From Histomonas meleagridis (Eukaryota > Parabasalia > Tritrichomonadida > Dientamoebidae), in assembly GCA_020186115.1 (NCBI GenBank), contig WSYJ01000158.1, positions 62,001 to 126,000 on the forward strand: a stretch of 64,000 bases of DNA. Reading direction: 5' to 3'. Below are positions 1 through 9,546 of this stretch, in pieces (within the stretch, counting starts at the first letter, position 1; every line of letters starts with the position of its first letter). Made by a program: the position numbers and the translations under genes. Below the pieces are notes generated by a model. It was not told the DNA's origin. It worked only from the letters and a program-made list of their open reading frames with translations, and did no database searches.

Positions 1-324
1 TTTTAATTTGCAATAATTCTTTTTCGTACTTATAAATATAAAAATCAATTTATTATAACGTAATTGCTTAAGCAATTCAATTGAATTAATAAGAAATAAA
101 AATATCACAACAATCCAATGAAAAATATTATACTTTGTGAAATTTGAATTTGATAAAAATACTTATTTTTGATGAATATGGTGTATTGCTTGATGAAAAT
201 GGATTTGAATTGTTCAAAAGTGAAATGACCACTTCCTGTGCAGCGGTTGTGTTAAAAAATCAGTAACTTTTTGATTATGGTTTCAAGGGGCTTTTGAGTA
301 CTTTATCAAGGACAAGTCCGCAAC
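1..324. other. intergenic, no gene seen
   Basis: A/T-rich sequence with no convincing open frame. A perfect 16-bp palindrome (AATTGCTTAAGCAATT) lies near 63-78. The stretch just before 325 presumably holds the promoter of the small gene that follows, but I see no clear initiator. Confidence 0.5.
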
Positions 325-573
325 ATGGAAAATCAACAGAACTCAGCTCAATCCCAAGAGTGGAGAAAAGACAAAACAACGCCACTAGAAATTGATCCTG
401 CCGTTCAGGCCAACCTAAGGATACCTACAGATTCCGATAATTTCAAAGATACAGATTCTGAACCTGATTCAATTCCAACAAAACAAACGCCACTTGCCAC
501 ATCTCGCAGCTCTCCTCCTAACACTAAATCTCAGCCACCAAAAACGCAATCCAAATCTTGTTTTCTTTTGTGA
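325..573 (+). CDS. small Ser/Pro/Thr-rich protein ending in a CaaX box
   Basis: An 82-residue open frame starting at ATG 325. The protein is hydrophilic and disordered-looking: rich in Ser, Pro, Thr, Gln and Lys, with no hydrophobic segment. It ends Lys-Ser-Cys-Phe-Leu-Leu, and CFLL is a good CaaX box; a final Leu usually directs geranylgeranylation. This suggests a membrane-tethered small protein, but I recognise no family. It is not coiled-coil like a G-protein gamma subunit. It converges with the kinase gene whose stop lies at 635, leaving 61 bp between them. A chance open frame is possible, but the prenylation motif exactly at the C-terminus and the relatively high G/C for this contig argue that it is real. 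Confidence 0.55.
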   Translation: MENQQNSAQSQEWRKDKTTPLEIDPAVQANLRIPTDSDNFKDTDSEPDSIPTKQTPLATSRSSPPNTKSQPPKTQSKSCFLL

Positions 574-634
574 ATAAAAAACAAATATCAAAATCAATTT
601 TAATGAACAAACAGCAAACACCGCAAATCAAACA

Positions 635-1681
635 TCACCCAAACGAAGAAAACTTTGGGATTATAGATTCTGACCGCGGCTGCTTAAGTTTTCTTGTTCC
701 AACCGCAAATACATATCCTTCACCACAAACTTCACCACTGATTTCCCTGACTGGTAGCAATGGGTTATCATTTGGAGTTATTGGTGGTTTAAGTTGTATT
801 CGCACTGCCTGTGCACCTGTTACATATGGATGCTTCCTTACTTGATCGATATTATATCTGTCATGGATATCAGGCTTAAGCATATGCATTATCATGTCCC
901 ACAGAAGTGGGTCACATGTCTTAGGAGGTGTGAGTTCAGTTGTGATAATTGATCGAACAATTTCGAAAACACTTTCACCCTGATATGGAAGTTTTTCGAA
1001 GGAAAGAACGTACAGTGTAACGCCAAGTGACCAAATGTCTTCTTTGCCAGGGTCATAATCTTGATCATTTGGAGACCGATCGATCACTTCAGGAGCTTGA
1101 TAGGCTGGTGTGCCAACAACTCGTGCACAGCTTTCAAAGGAGTGACCAATTCCGAAATCGGTGATGAGTGGAGTTCCATCATGACGCATAAGAATATTCT
1201 GTGGTTTTATATCTTGGTGAACAACTCCATTTTTATGTAAGTAAGAAACACCTTCTACAATTTGACTGAATATATAACGAATCTCGTTTGAATTGAATTT
1301 ATGTTTGGTTAAATTCCCGCAATCAGCGTAATCCATAATGAGGTAAACTGATTGATTTTCTTTGACAAAAATTACTTCATGAAGACCAACAATATTTTTA
1401 TGGTGAAGCTTATTCATCATTCCAATTTCTCGTTGAAGAAGAGAAACACCAATTGCTGTCTTTGCTAATTGACGAATTCGAATCCGCTTTGCTGCATATA
1501 GTTCTGATGTTTCGGTATTGAGTGCAAGAAAAACTTTAGAATATGAACCTTTTCCAATTTCAGTGAGGAGTTTGTATTGGTTAATTTTTTTGATGTAATT
1601 ATGTTCGCCATATGTTGTATCGATTGCTACGCTGTGTGTAAATAAGCAGTGATCAAGGCTGATGGAACGTTTCGCCATCAT
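635..1681 (-). CDS. Ser/Thr protein kinase (CAMK/SNF1-like)
   Basis: A 348-residue eukaryotic protein kinase. The Gly-rich loop (GKGSYSKV, residues 43-50), the ATP lysine (AAK, Lys65), the catalytic segment HQDIKPQN, the Mg-binding DFG (ITDFGIG) and the APE-type motif (YQAPEV) are all visible in order. They are followed by DIWSLGVTLYVL and a helix ending in a conserved DRYNIDQVRKHPY. The HRD arginine is Gln, so it is a non-RD kinase whose activity need not depend on activation-loop phosphorylation; Asp, Lys and DFG are intact, so activity is expected. The layout and the insert before DIWSLG resemble CAMK-group (CaMKK/SNF1-like) kinases. The start is a double ATG at 1681. An AAACGATAA motif lies about 50 bp upstream at 1732-1740. 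Confidence 0.9.
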   Translation of the reverse strand: MMAKRSISLDHCLFTHSVAIDTTYGEHNYIKKINQYKLLTEIGKGSYSKVFLALNTETSELYAAKRIRIRQLAKTAIGVSLLQREIGMMNKLHHKNIVGLHEVIFVKENQSVYLIMDYADCGNLTKHKFNSNEIRYIFSQIVEGVSYLHKNGVVHQDIKPQNILMRHDGTPLITDFGIGHSFESCARVVGTPAYQAPEVIDRSPNDQDYDPGKEDIWSLGVTLYVLSFEKLPYQGESVFEIVRSIITTELTPPKTCDPLLWDMIMHMLKPDIHDRYNIDQVRKHPYVTGAQAVRIQLKPPITPNDNPLLPVREISGEVCGEGYVFAVGTRKLKQPRSESIIPKFSSFG

Positions 1682-2488
1682 ATAGGCCAGAAAGACGTTT
1701 GAAATTGAAACCTAAAAAGCATTCAAATCTGAAACGATAACATTCAATTCCAACAAAAAGTGCGACATTTACGACAGTTATAACTTTCAGAAAAGATAGG
1801 CCATTCTGCCAAAATAAAAAAAATGAAATAATGATCATCGGACCTCATTTTTTAGAAAAGTTTCAAAGGATTATCGCCAGCCTAAGAACAAAAAATTTAT
1901 TTGTGTCCCTAAAGAGATAAAATTTTTTGTTTTTATATATGCATTTAAATTCAATATTAAACTAGATTTTGGGGTTAAGGTAAAACATTATAATTTTATG
2001 AAAAGGAATCAAGTAAACAGTCCTGAATATTTTTTGAAGCTGATTAACATATTTACTTGTTTTGAACAAGAAGGAATTAATGTTAGTGCTAAAGAAATTT
2101 GTTTTGTAAGAAATTAACTTTGCAACTTAGCGAGGGGACCATAAATATAGATAAATTATATTCCCTACTAAAAAAGAAACAAATCCTAATGTCAAAGATG
2201 TAAAATTGTTTCACATAATTATCAATTTCTTAATTTGATGTATAAAGATAACCTAAGGAAATTAACCAAAATTTATAAATTACATGTTATAACAATGTAT
2301 CGATTAGAAATTGTTCGATTGAACTAAAACAATTCATCATCTTTAATTAGAGATATTCCAAGAGATTTTTATAAAATCACAGAGAAATTTATATTTTTTT
2401 TTTTTTTTTGTTCTCACTTCCAAAAACAAATTACATTAAAATTAATAGATTTATTGACAAATTCCATGGAAAAGTTAATAAATCGAAC
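1682..2488. other. intergenic with a small ankyrin relic
   Basis: No gene of normal length is seen. The kinase promoter side holds AAACGATAA (1732-1740) and GACGTTTG. A T-run sits at about 2393-2410, near the 3' end of the next minus-strand gene. The only recognisable coding trace is the ankyrin fragment listed separately at 2046-2099. Confidence 0.5.
2046..2099 (+). pseudogene. relic of an ankyrin cassette end
   Basis: Translates in one frame to the last third of an ankyrin repeat (EQEGINVSAKEI), preceded by a degraded Leu-rich helix segment. This is the same C-terminal signature (EQEGIDINAKDI) that ends every cassette in the loci at 29-38, 46-51, 56 and 63 kb. After the final codon it continues into A/T-rich spacer-like sequence. 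The rest of a cassette cannot be traced upstream, so it is a stray decayed copy. Confidence 0.55.
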
Positions 2489-4606
2489 TCAATTTCCCAT
2501 TTGTTTTGTATCCAACTCGAACCAATTCATCAAATTTTGGATTTTCTTTTTGATTTTAGCACCAAACGGCGAATCCTCGATTCCCATTTTTTGCGTGTAA
2601 ATTATTTCGTAGAACTTAATGAGCATAAACCTAAAGTAGAACGGCTCTTTATGGTCAAACAAATATGACAACAATTTCCGATGTTTGCCACCATAATCAT
2701 CGATTTTCGGTAACATTTCCTCTATTTCGAGAACAAGAATTAATTTGTTACCGATGAAGTTATCAACAAGTGATTGCTTAATGTCACGTTCAAAAGATCG
2801 CTCAGTAAATATCATCAAAGATTGTAACTTTTGCGATGATATCGCTATTGGATATAAAATCGGATCTTGAATGATGTTATATTTGGTCGTTGACTCATCA
2901 AATAATGGTTCGACTTTAGATTTAATACGAACAAATTCTTTGATGTAATGTTTGGGATTGTCAACATCATTTGGGATAAGAACAAATGGATAATTCGAAA
3001 GTTTCTTGAATATTAAATAAAAATATATTTCGGTCATTACATTCATGAAGAAATTAACCTGAGAGATCATGGTCTTTGGTATCACAGAGTCATTGTATTT
3101 CTTTCCTTTGGCCGTGTTGTAATATGTTTTCCATTTATTGATCGTATCAATTGTAACTTGTGGAATAACAGAAAAATCAGAAAATGGATTCTTCCCTTTG
3201 ATTAAGTTCGTAAGGTTTTCAAGTTCAGCGTCTTCAATTGTTGCTGCTTTTTCAGTTTCTAATATGAATTTAACTAAGTCACCTTTAACAAATGACTTAA
3301 AATATGAAAATGCAAACAATCCGATTTGAGTCATTACATATTCCTTAGCTGTTTTATTATCAGGGATTGTAATTTGATTTATATAAAGTCTAAATCTTAA
3401 GGTGAGAATGTGCTTAACGGATTCAATGGCCTCTTCAAATTCAGGGAAATTGTCGGCGGTTTCATACAAAAAGTCGTGTATCTCCTTTTTTTCAATCAAT
3501 TTGCCGTACGTTTCATCGGACTTTTCCTTCTTTTCAGGCGGAATACGTTTAGAAGTAAAATGACAAAACCGTTTGATCGAAAATGCATCTTGTAGGACAG
3601 TCGAAAGATTTGGTGGTGTAACTTTCTTGTTTAATATCACAGTATATAACTGTAAAATAATTTGAAAGTCAAGTTCTGTTAAACTTAAGAATTGCCCATC
3701 TTTGAAAATTATATCACCAATTTGTGGAAGTTCCGAATACATTAATGGCTCTTGCAAGAAGACTCGAGCAACTTCTTCTATTTCTGACTCTTTTGGTGAA
3801 TGTAAAATGTATTTAGAAAATAAATTATTAAATCCTACTTCGCCAGTATTTTCTTTGAACGTAGTGATTATTGTATTTGTTGATGATATATATGAATAAT
3901 TCCATACTTTAACTGTGATTTCTAAAAAGTATTTAATGGCCGATACGAAATTTGCATGGTTTATTTTGTTAAGTTCTGAAATTAGTTTAAGTTGATGTTG
4001 AGTTAAAAACGATAAACAAAATCGAATTGATTCTAGAAACATACTTTTAATAGAATCATATTTAAATGTAGTATTTTGATCGAATTTTTGTATTAAATTT
4101 TCAAGAAGTCTATCTCTAAATTTGAAATTATTTGCTAAATAAGATGCAAGAAGTTTAGGAGCAAGAGGATCTCTTATGTTTTTCATTATGTAATTATAGC
4201 CTAATTGTGCATATTCTTCAGAACAAAAACTACCATAAATACTTGGAAAAGTAATTAAAACAAAATAATCTACTATCCAAGGTAAACCTTGATAAGCATT
4301 TTGAAGAATAGTAGCTATATCTTGTTGTGATTTATCTCTTGGTTCTGAGTCAACTTCAAATAAATTATTTAAGTAAACTTTAACTTTCCAGTCATCATCC
4401 TGATTGTTAGAGAATGTAAAAAGCTCTTTTACAACTGATGTTTCATTTGGATATAAACTTCGAAATAAAATGAGTGAAGATGATTTTGCAAGTGATACCA
4501 ATTTATGAAATGTTTCTTTACCTTCGTCTATGTATACTTGTGATAACCTATCAGTATCAAAAGAATATAAGTTTTTAAGTATCTCATATGAACTTTTTTC
4601 TTCCAT
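2489..4606 (-). CDS. conserved-looking helical protein, function unknown
   Basis: A 705-residue open frame starting MEEKSSYEIL. The protein is predicted largely helical, rich in Leu, Phe, Ile, Asn and Lys, without a signal peptide, membrane span or cysteine motif. Its overall look recalls the large all-helical GTPase-regulator-like proteins (RasGAP-like) of trichomonads, but I cannot point to a catalytic arginine finger and do not assign it. A TCATA initiator lies about ten bases upstream of the start. It is divergently arranged with the protease gene at 4673, with 66 bp between start codons, so the two must share a promoter region. Confidence 0.75.
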   Translation of the reverse strand: MEEKSSYEILKNLYSFDTDRLSQVYIDEGKETFHKLVSLAKSSSLILFRSLYPNETSVVKELFTFSNNQDDDWKVKVYLNNLFEVDSEPRDKSQQDIATILQNAYQGLPWIVDYFVLITFPSIYGSFCSEEYAQLGYNYIMKNIRDPLAPKLLASYLANNFKFRDRLLENLIQKFDQNTTFKYDSIKSMFLESIRFCLSFLTQHQLKLISELNKINHANFVSAIKYFLEITVKVWNYSYISSTNTIITTFKENTGEVGFNNLFSKYILHSPKESEIEEVARVFLQEPLMYSELPQIGDIIFKDGQFLSLTELDFQIILQLYTVILNKKVTPPNLSTVLQDAFSIKRFCHFTSKRIPPEKKEKSDETYGKLIEKKEIHDFLYETADNFPEFEEAIESVKHILTLRFRLYINQITIPDNKTAKEYVMTQIGLFAFSYFKSFVKGDLVKFILETEKAATIEDAELENLTNLIKGKNPFSDFSVIPQVTIDTINKWKTYYNTAKGKKYNDSVIPKTMISQVNFFMNVMTEIYFYLIFKKLSNYPFVLIPNDVDNPKHYIKEFVRIKSKVEPLFDESTTKYNIIQDPILYPIAISSQKLQSLMIFTERSFERDIKQSLVDNFIGNKLILVLEIEEMLPKIDDYGGKHRKLLSYLFDHKEPFYFRFMLIKFYEIIYTQKMGIEDSPFGAKIKKKIQNLMNWFELDTKQMGN

Positions 4607-4672
4607 TAGATTTCATATGACATTTCGTTTCGACGCTGTATTATGTAAACTTATCAAAACCTATAACGTTTG
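4607..4672. promoter_or_regulatory. compact bidirectional promoter
   Basis: Only 66 bp separate the start codons of two divergent long genes. On the minus strand a TCATA matches the trichomonad initiator TCA(C/T)(A/T) just before the start of the 705-residue gene. On the plus strand the best candidate is TCAAAA, a poor match, followed by AACGTTTG immediately before ATG 4673. The region is too short to hide an additional coding exon. Confidence 0.5.
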
Positions 4673-7600
4673 ATGGGGTACAATAATATACCACATCTTT
4701 TACCCATAAATCATATTTCTTCAAGAATACTTCAAGTATCATCAGGTTGGTATTACTTACAAATTCTTCTTACTCTTACATCAGTTACTTTAAATGATTA
4801 TCAAGCAAAATATAACATTTCATTATCAACTTCGAATAGAGTTTCACCATATCTTCATAAATTATATCTAACTGAGAAACAAGTATCATTAATACTTAAA
4901 GATAAGACTATTAATCTAATACCTTGTCAACATAATTCAAAATCAATTAAATCTTCTGAATATGGAAAATATATCATCAAATCCACAAGCGATTGGACAC
5001 CTACTGATTCTAATATGAAATATCGAAAATTCTATTCAGATACCTATGTTGTTGTTGGTGATAAATCTAAACTTATTTCAGATAATCGAATTCTTTCCAT
5101 TGATGAATATCATCCCCCATCATTTAAGAGCCGATATTCAACAGGATACATCCAAACAGGCTCTGAGTCAGGCACCATCGTAAACGGCTCCCTCGTTTCC
5201 TATCGTCCATTGAATTCTGAGCTTGGATTAAATGGTGAAAATCAAGTCATAGGTATTATTGATACTGGTGTTGATTATTATCATCAATTCTTTTATGATC
5301 CAGAGCATCCAGTTCTTGAAGGTGTATTTCCGTTAACACATCGTAAAATTATTGGCTATATAAATTATGCTGAAATTTTAGATGGAGCAAATGGCCATGG
5401 TACACATGTTTCTGGTATAGCATCAGGGGAAGCATTAAATCCAGAAGATGGCATTTCATTATATAATGGTGTTTCACCAAAATCGAAAATATTTTTTGTT
5501 GATATTGGCGATAATAATAATAGTGGAACATTATCAGGGACGTTAGATCTCATGGAGATATTAAATGGGTATAGTAAGACAGGCGTCAGTATTTCATCTA
5601 ATTCATGGGGCTTTGACGCAGGCCCATTTAATTACACGGCATATATTAATCCATTAACGACAATATTTGATTCTATTTCATATTTATATAACTCTTTACT
5701 CCTTATATTTGCTGCAGGTAATGAAGGTATTAATGAGTTAACATTTACTCTTTGTAGTCCTTCTGATAGTAAGAACATATTATCAGTTGCTGCTACTACT
5801 TCAACTTCTCTTTCGACAATAGAATATATCAGAAAATGGATATTAGAAACGCCGAATAATGAAAAATATGACTTGAATATTAATTCATATGGTAATGATC
5901 CATGGGTTACTACACTTTCAAGTCCAATGAAGAAACTTTGTAATATTTCGATTTTAATTTATAATGAAACAACACAATATTATAATGACACAATTGTAAT
6001 TGTAAAAAATAATGAAAACATATGTAATGTAATTAAAAACATCGAAAATAAAAACGCGAATGCTATACTTCTAATTCCGGAAGTAACACTAAATAATTGT
6101 AACAAAGTTACAATTCCAATATTTACCTTATTAAATGATATTAATTTTACATCATTTAATAACATATCAATTTATCCACTTAATAATTATACGCAAAAAA
6201 TAGAAAGAGCGTATTTCTCGAGTGTTGGTCCAACATATACTGGTATTTATAAACCAGATATATCATTACCTGGATATCAAATTGTTAGTTCACGTGCTTC
6301 ATCACCAGATAAAAAAGTTCCAGGTCCAACAAATGTAAAAGAAGCGTTATTAACATTAAGTGGTACATCTATGGCTACACCATCATTAGCAGGTTTAACA
6401 TCATTAATTCATCAATACTTTGAAGAAGGTTATTATCCTCATTTACAAAAAGATTTACAAAACAAAATAAATCCAACATCATCATTACTTCGAGCGATAA
6501 TAATTAATTCTGCTAAACCAATTGATTCTGAATTAAGTGGCCCTAATATTTATACAGGTTTTGGTATACCAAATATATCGAATTCATTATTAGCACCTTT
6601 ACGAGTTCTTGATAATGTTGAAATTAATTCTGATGATAAACATACATATAAATTAAAAGTTAATAATAATAACGAATCATTAAGAGTTACTATGGCTTAT
6701 TTAGATCCACCAGTCTCTGAAGAATCAACACAATATTTGTTTGCGAATTTGGATTTGTTAATAATATCTCCAACAAAGAAGTTATATGTTGGTAATGGAA
6801 TCGCGAATAATCAAACAGAACAAATGAATACTATTGAACGAATAATAATTCCGAAAGAAGAAGTCGAAATTGGAGAATATATAATTATTGTCCAATCGAA
6901 TAAATTCGAAACTTCTTTATTAGGATCAGTCTTTTATTCGTTAGTTATTAATGGTTGTTTTAATCATTCCGATTATAATAATAATCCAATAATTTTACCG
7001 AAAGTTATTAATGATGAAAAATGTGAATTCGAATGTTTAAATGAAGGCGAATGTGAAAATGGTAAATGTAAATGTAAAGATGATTACTTCGGTGTTAATT
7101 GTCAATCAGAATTCAAGTCAATTAAACCGGATAAAGAAATACAATTCACTGCAAATCCGAACATGTTAAACTTATTAAAAGTTGAGTTAGATGATGATTA
7201 TGATCAATATGTACCAATAATTAGCACTGAATTTGTATCAGAAGAAAATGTTAATGGTACATTTCAAATTTGTTTGTCACTTGATAAGCCATTTAAATCT
7301 TTGTCTGATTATTACGTAGTATGCGGTGTCCCATTACAAGTTCCATCTTTGACAACATCTGTCGATATCCCAATTCCTGACTCCGGCGATTTGCATGACA
7401 TAACAATTTACATGAGCATTCGATTGATATATCACTCGAAAATCAATATGAGATTCAAAATGATTTTGAATCGAATTTCTCCTTCTGGTAAATCAGGAAA
7501 TGCGAAAAACACAGTCGCGTTGGTGGTCATTTTGATTGTGGTGCTGCTCGTAGCGTGCGGAGCAGCGCTGCTGTATATGTTCGTGCTGAAGAAGAAATTG

Positions 7601-7684
7601 AAGAAGGAAAAGAAAGAAAACAAATCGGACTCAAGCGACGAAAGACAAACGCCTTTGATTGACGAAGCAGCAACGCAAATTTGA
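4673..7684 (+). CDS. membrane-anchored subtilisin-like (S8) serine protease
   Basis: About 1003 residues from ATG 4673 (the codon before it is TTG, with a stop two codons upstream). The S8 catalytic residues are all present: Asp in GIIDTGVD (about residue 197), His in GHGTHVSG (about 242), oxyanion Asn in AAGNEG (about 349) and Ser in GTSMATP (about 566). Between Asn and Ser lies a segment that reads like a protease-associated domain. A Cys-rich EGF-like module follows at about 783-810. Near the C-terminus are one membrane helix (about 943-970) and a short basic/acidic cytoplasmic tail ending DEAATQI. The topology is of a type I surface protease, as in trichomonad SUB-type enzymes. No obvious N-terminal signal peptide is visible, unlike the paralogue at 51867-55634. 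Tandem decayed copies of its last coding bases follow. Confidence 0.92.
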   Translation: MGYNNIPHLLPINHISSRILQVSSGWYYLQILLTLTSVTLNDYQAKYNISLSTSNRVSPYLHKLYLTEKQVSLILKDKTINLIPCQHNSKSIKSSEYGKYIIKSTSDWTPTDSNMKYRKFYSDTYVVVGDKSKLISDNRILSIDEYHPPSFKSRYSTGYIQTGSESGTIVNGSLVSYRPLNSELGLNGENQVIGIIDTGVDYYHQFFYDPEHPVLEGVFPLTHRKIIGYINYAEILDGANGHGTHVSGIASGEALNPEDGISLYNGVSPKSKIFFVDIGDNNNSGTLSGTLDLMEILNGYSKTGVSISSNSWGFDAGPFNYTAYINPLTTIFDSISYLYNSLLLIFAAGNEGINELTFTLCSPSDSKNILSVAATTSTSLSTIEYIRKWILETPNNEKYDLNINSYGNDPWVTTLSSPMKKLCNISILIYNETTQYYNDTIVIVKNNENICNVIKNIENKNANAILLIPEVTLNNCNKVTIPIFTLLNDINFTSFNNISIYPLNNYTQKIERAYFSSVGPTYTGIYKPDISLPGYQIVSSRASSPDKKVPGPTNVKEALLTLSGTSMATPSLAGLTSLIHQYFEEGYYPHLQKDLQNKINPTSSLLRAIIINSAKPIDSELSGPNIYTGFGIPNISNSLLAPLRVLDNVEINSDDKHTYKLKVNNNNESLRVTMAYLDPPVSEESTQYLFANLDLLIISPTKKLYVGNGIANNQTEQMNTIERIIIPKEEVEIGEYIIIVQSNKFETSLLGSVFYSLVINGCFNHSDYNNNPIILPKVINDEKCEFECLNEGECENGKCKCKDDYFGVNCQSEFKSIKPDKEIQFTANPNMLNLLKVELDDDYDQYVPIISTEFVSEENVNGTFQICLSLDKPFKSLSDYYVVCGVPLQVPSLTTSVDIPIPDSGDLHDITIYMSIRLIYHSKINMRFKMILNRISPSGKSGNAKNTVALVVILIVVLLVACGAALLYMFVLKKKLKKEKKENKSDSSDERQTPLIDEAATQI

Positions 7685-7689
7685 TTAAT

Positions 7690-8290
7690 AAAAGTGGTTT
7701 CAAGTTGTTTCATTGTCGATTCGAATTTTCTGTTTTACATTTGGAGAGAAAAGAAAGAAAAGAAATCGGATTCAAGTGATTAAATAGTGACACAAATTTA
7801 ATAATAAAAATAGGTTTCGAGTTGTCTTATAATTGATTTGCATTTACAAGATTCACATATAGGGAGCAAAGGGGGAAAAAGAAATTGGATTCAAGTGATT
7901 AAATAGTAACACAAATTTAATAATAAAAATTGGTTTAGAGCTGTTTCATTGTCGATTCGAATTTTCTGTTTTACTTTTAGAGAAAGGAAATAAATTGGAT
8001 TCAAGTAACAAAGCAGTAACACAAATTTAATAATAAAAATAGGTTATGAGTTGTCTTATTATCGATTCGAATTTTCTGTTTTACATTTGGAGAGAAAAGA
8101 AAGAAAAGAAATTGGATTCAAGTGATGAAATAGTGACACAAATTTAACTATAAAAAATGGTTACGAGTTGTCTTATTATCGATTTGAATTTACTGTTTTA
8201 CATTTAGAGATCATAGAAAGAAAAGAAATTGGATTCAAGTGATGAAATAGTGACACAAATTTAACTATAAAAATTGGTTTCGAGTTGTTT
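7690..8290. repeat. tandem decayed copies of the protease 3' end
   Basis: Units of about 110-120 bp begin near 7696, 7813, 7933, 8043, 8159 and (partial) 8276. Each contains GGTTNNGAGTTGT, a GATTCGAATTTTCTGTTTTAC segment, then AGAAAGAAAAGAAATTGGATTCAAGTGA and ACACAAATTT before a run AATAAAAAT. The second half re-encodes the end of the upstream protease (KEKK..DSSDE..TQI then a stop), so the array derives from repeated duplication of the 3' coding end plus 3' flank. The copies differ from each other and from the gene. The last partial unit abuts the 3' end of the aldo-keto reductase gene. Confidence 0.85.
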
Positions 8291-9313
8291 TTATTCTCGG
8301 TTTGCATCGCCAAGTTTTACATCTGCAAGCTTAGCAATGTCGGCATCTGTGCGGTTACCGCTGATTGGAATTGTTTTGAGTCTTTCTTCGATGCTTTCAT
8401 ATTCTTCTTTCGTTAATGTGACAAATGATGCGCCGAAGTTTTCTTTGATACGTTCATCAGTTCGCATTCCAGGTATTGAAACCACGAAATCGCCTTTGCA
8501 CATAATCCAAGCTAAAGATATTTGCGCAGGTGTTACATGTTTAGATGCTGCAACTTCTTTGATGTAATTAAGTAATTCTTGATTCTTTTGAATGTTTTCT
8601 TGTGAGAAACGAGTAATGACACGTCGAACATCATCACCTGTGTACTTAGTTTCGGCAGTGTACTTTCCACTAAGGAATCCTGAGGCTAATGGTGAAAATG
8701 GAACAAATCCAATTCGTAATTCTTTACATGTTGGAATAACTTCTTTTTCATACATTCGCTCCATAATTGAAAATTCACATTGAATAGCAGTAAGTGGAGT
8801 AATAGCATGGGCACGTCGGATTTGATCAGCATCTACTTGAGACATTCCCCAACATCGGACTTTTCCTGTCTTGATAATTTCACCCATAGCCCAAGCAACA
8901 TCTTCAACACTTGCATGTGTAGGACGATGCCAATAATATAGATCGAGCCATGTGGTACGAAGGCGTTTTAGAGATGCATCAAGATGCTTAGTGATCTCTT
9001 TAAGAACTCCTTCACGTCCTGGTTCTTCAATTGGCCCAAAAAACATGAACTTTGATGAAAGAACAACTTTGTCACGTATGGGTTCTAAAGCTTCGCCAAC
9101 AATTTTTTCATTTTCACCCATTGCATAAACTTCTGCTGTGTCGAAAAACGTACAGCCTTGTCTATATGCTTCATGAATTAAATGAATTGCTTGATCGTGT
9201 GGAGTTGGATCACCATAGCCATGAGATAAACCCATTGAACCATAACCAATGGCTGAAACTTTAAGATCACGGAGCATCCTTGTTGGAAGCGTGACTTCTT
9301 GCTTGATTTCCAT
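8291..9313 (-). CDS. aldo-keto reductase
   Basis: A 340-residue NADPH-dependent aldo-keto reductase of normal length for the single-domain (alpha/beta)8 family. The catalytic tetrad is visible: Asp58 and Tyr63 in FFDTAEVY, Lys88 in VVLSSKF and His129 in LYYWHRP. The N-terminal GYGSMGLSHGYG and the C-terminal cofactor segment SIPGMRTDERIKEN are typical of bacterial-type enzymes of this family, so descent by transfer from bacteria is plausible, though established long enough to share local base composition. It acts in the cytosol on aldehydes or ketones; the substrate cannot be told. It is convergent with the protease locus: its stop touches the last degenerate repeat unit. Confidence 0.93.
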   Translation of the reverse strand: MEIKQEVTLPTRMLRDLKVSAIGYGSMGLSHGYGDPTPHDQAIHLIHEAYRQGCTFFDTAEVYAMGENEKIVGEALEPIRDKVVLSSKFMFFGPIEEPGREGVLKEITKHLDASLKRLRTTWLDLYYWHRPTHASVEDVAWAMGEIIKTGKVRCWGMSQVDADQIRRAHAITPLTAIQCEFSIMERMYEKEVIPTCKELRIGFVPFSPLASGFLSGKYTAETKYTGDDVRRVITRFSQENIQKNQELLNYIKEVAASKHVTPAQISLAWIMCKGDFVVSIPGMRTDERIKENFGASFVTLTKEEYESIEERLKTIPISGNRTDADIAKLADVKLGDANRE

Positions 9314-9546
9314 TTAAGTGAAGTTAATGTTAAGACGAGTTTACGAATTCAAATTTATCGGATATTCAATATGAATTAGCACGAAAAAAGCAAATTGAAT
9401 GATTATAGAATTCACTGAAATTATTCAATACCGTTTGGCTCAATTTTGGTTAAATTTAAAATCTTGAGCTGATTATTTCTTGTATTTTCATTTATTTGCA
9501 TCAATTTTTTAAATAACATGAGTTTTTCAATTTTACATGATGGTAA

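Noticed and set aside
1653-1838. Minus-strand open stretch upstream of the first kinase
   Set aside because: It overlaps the kinase start and promoter and its translation has no conserved features.
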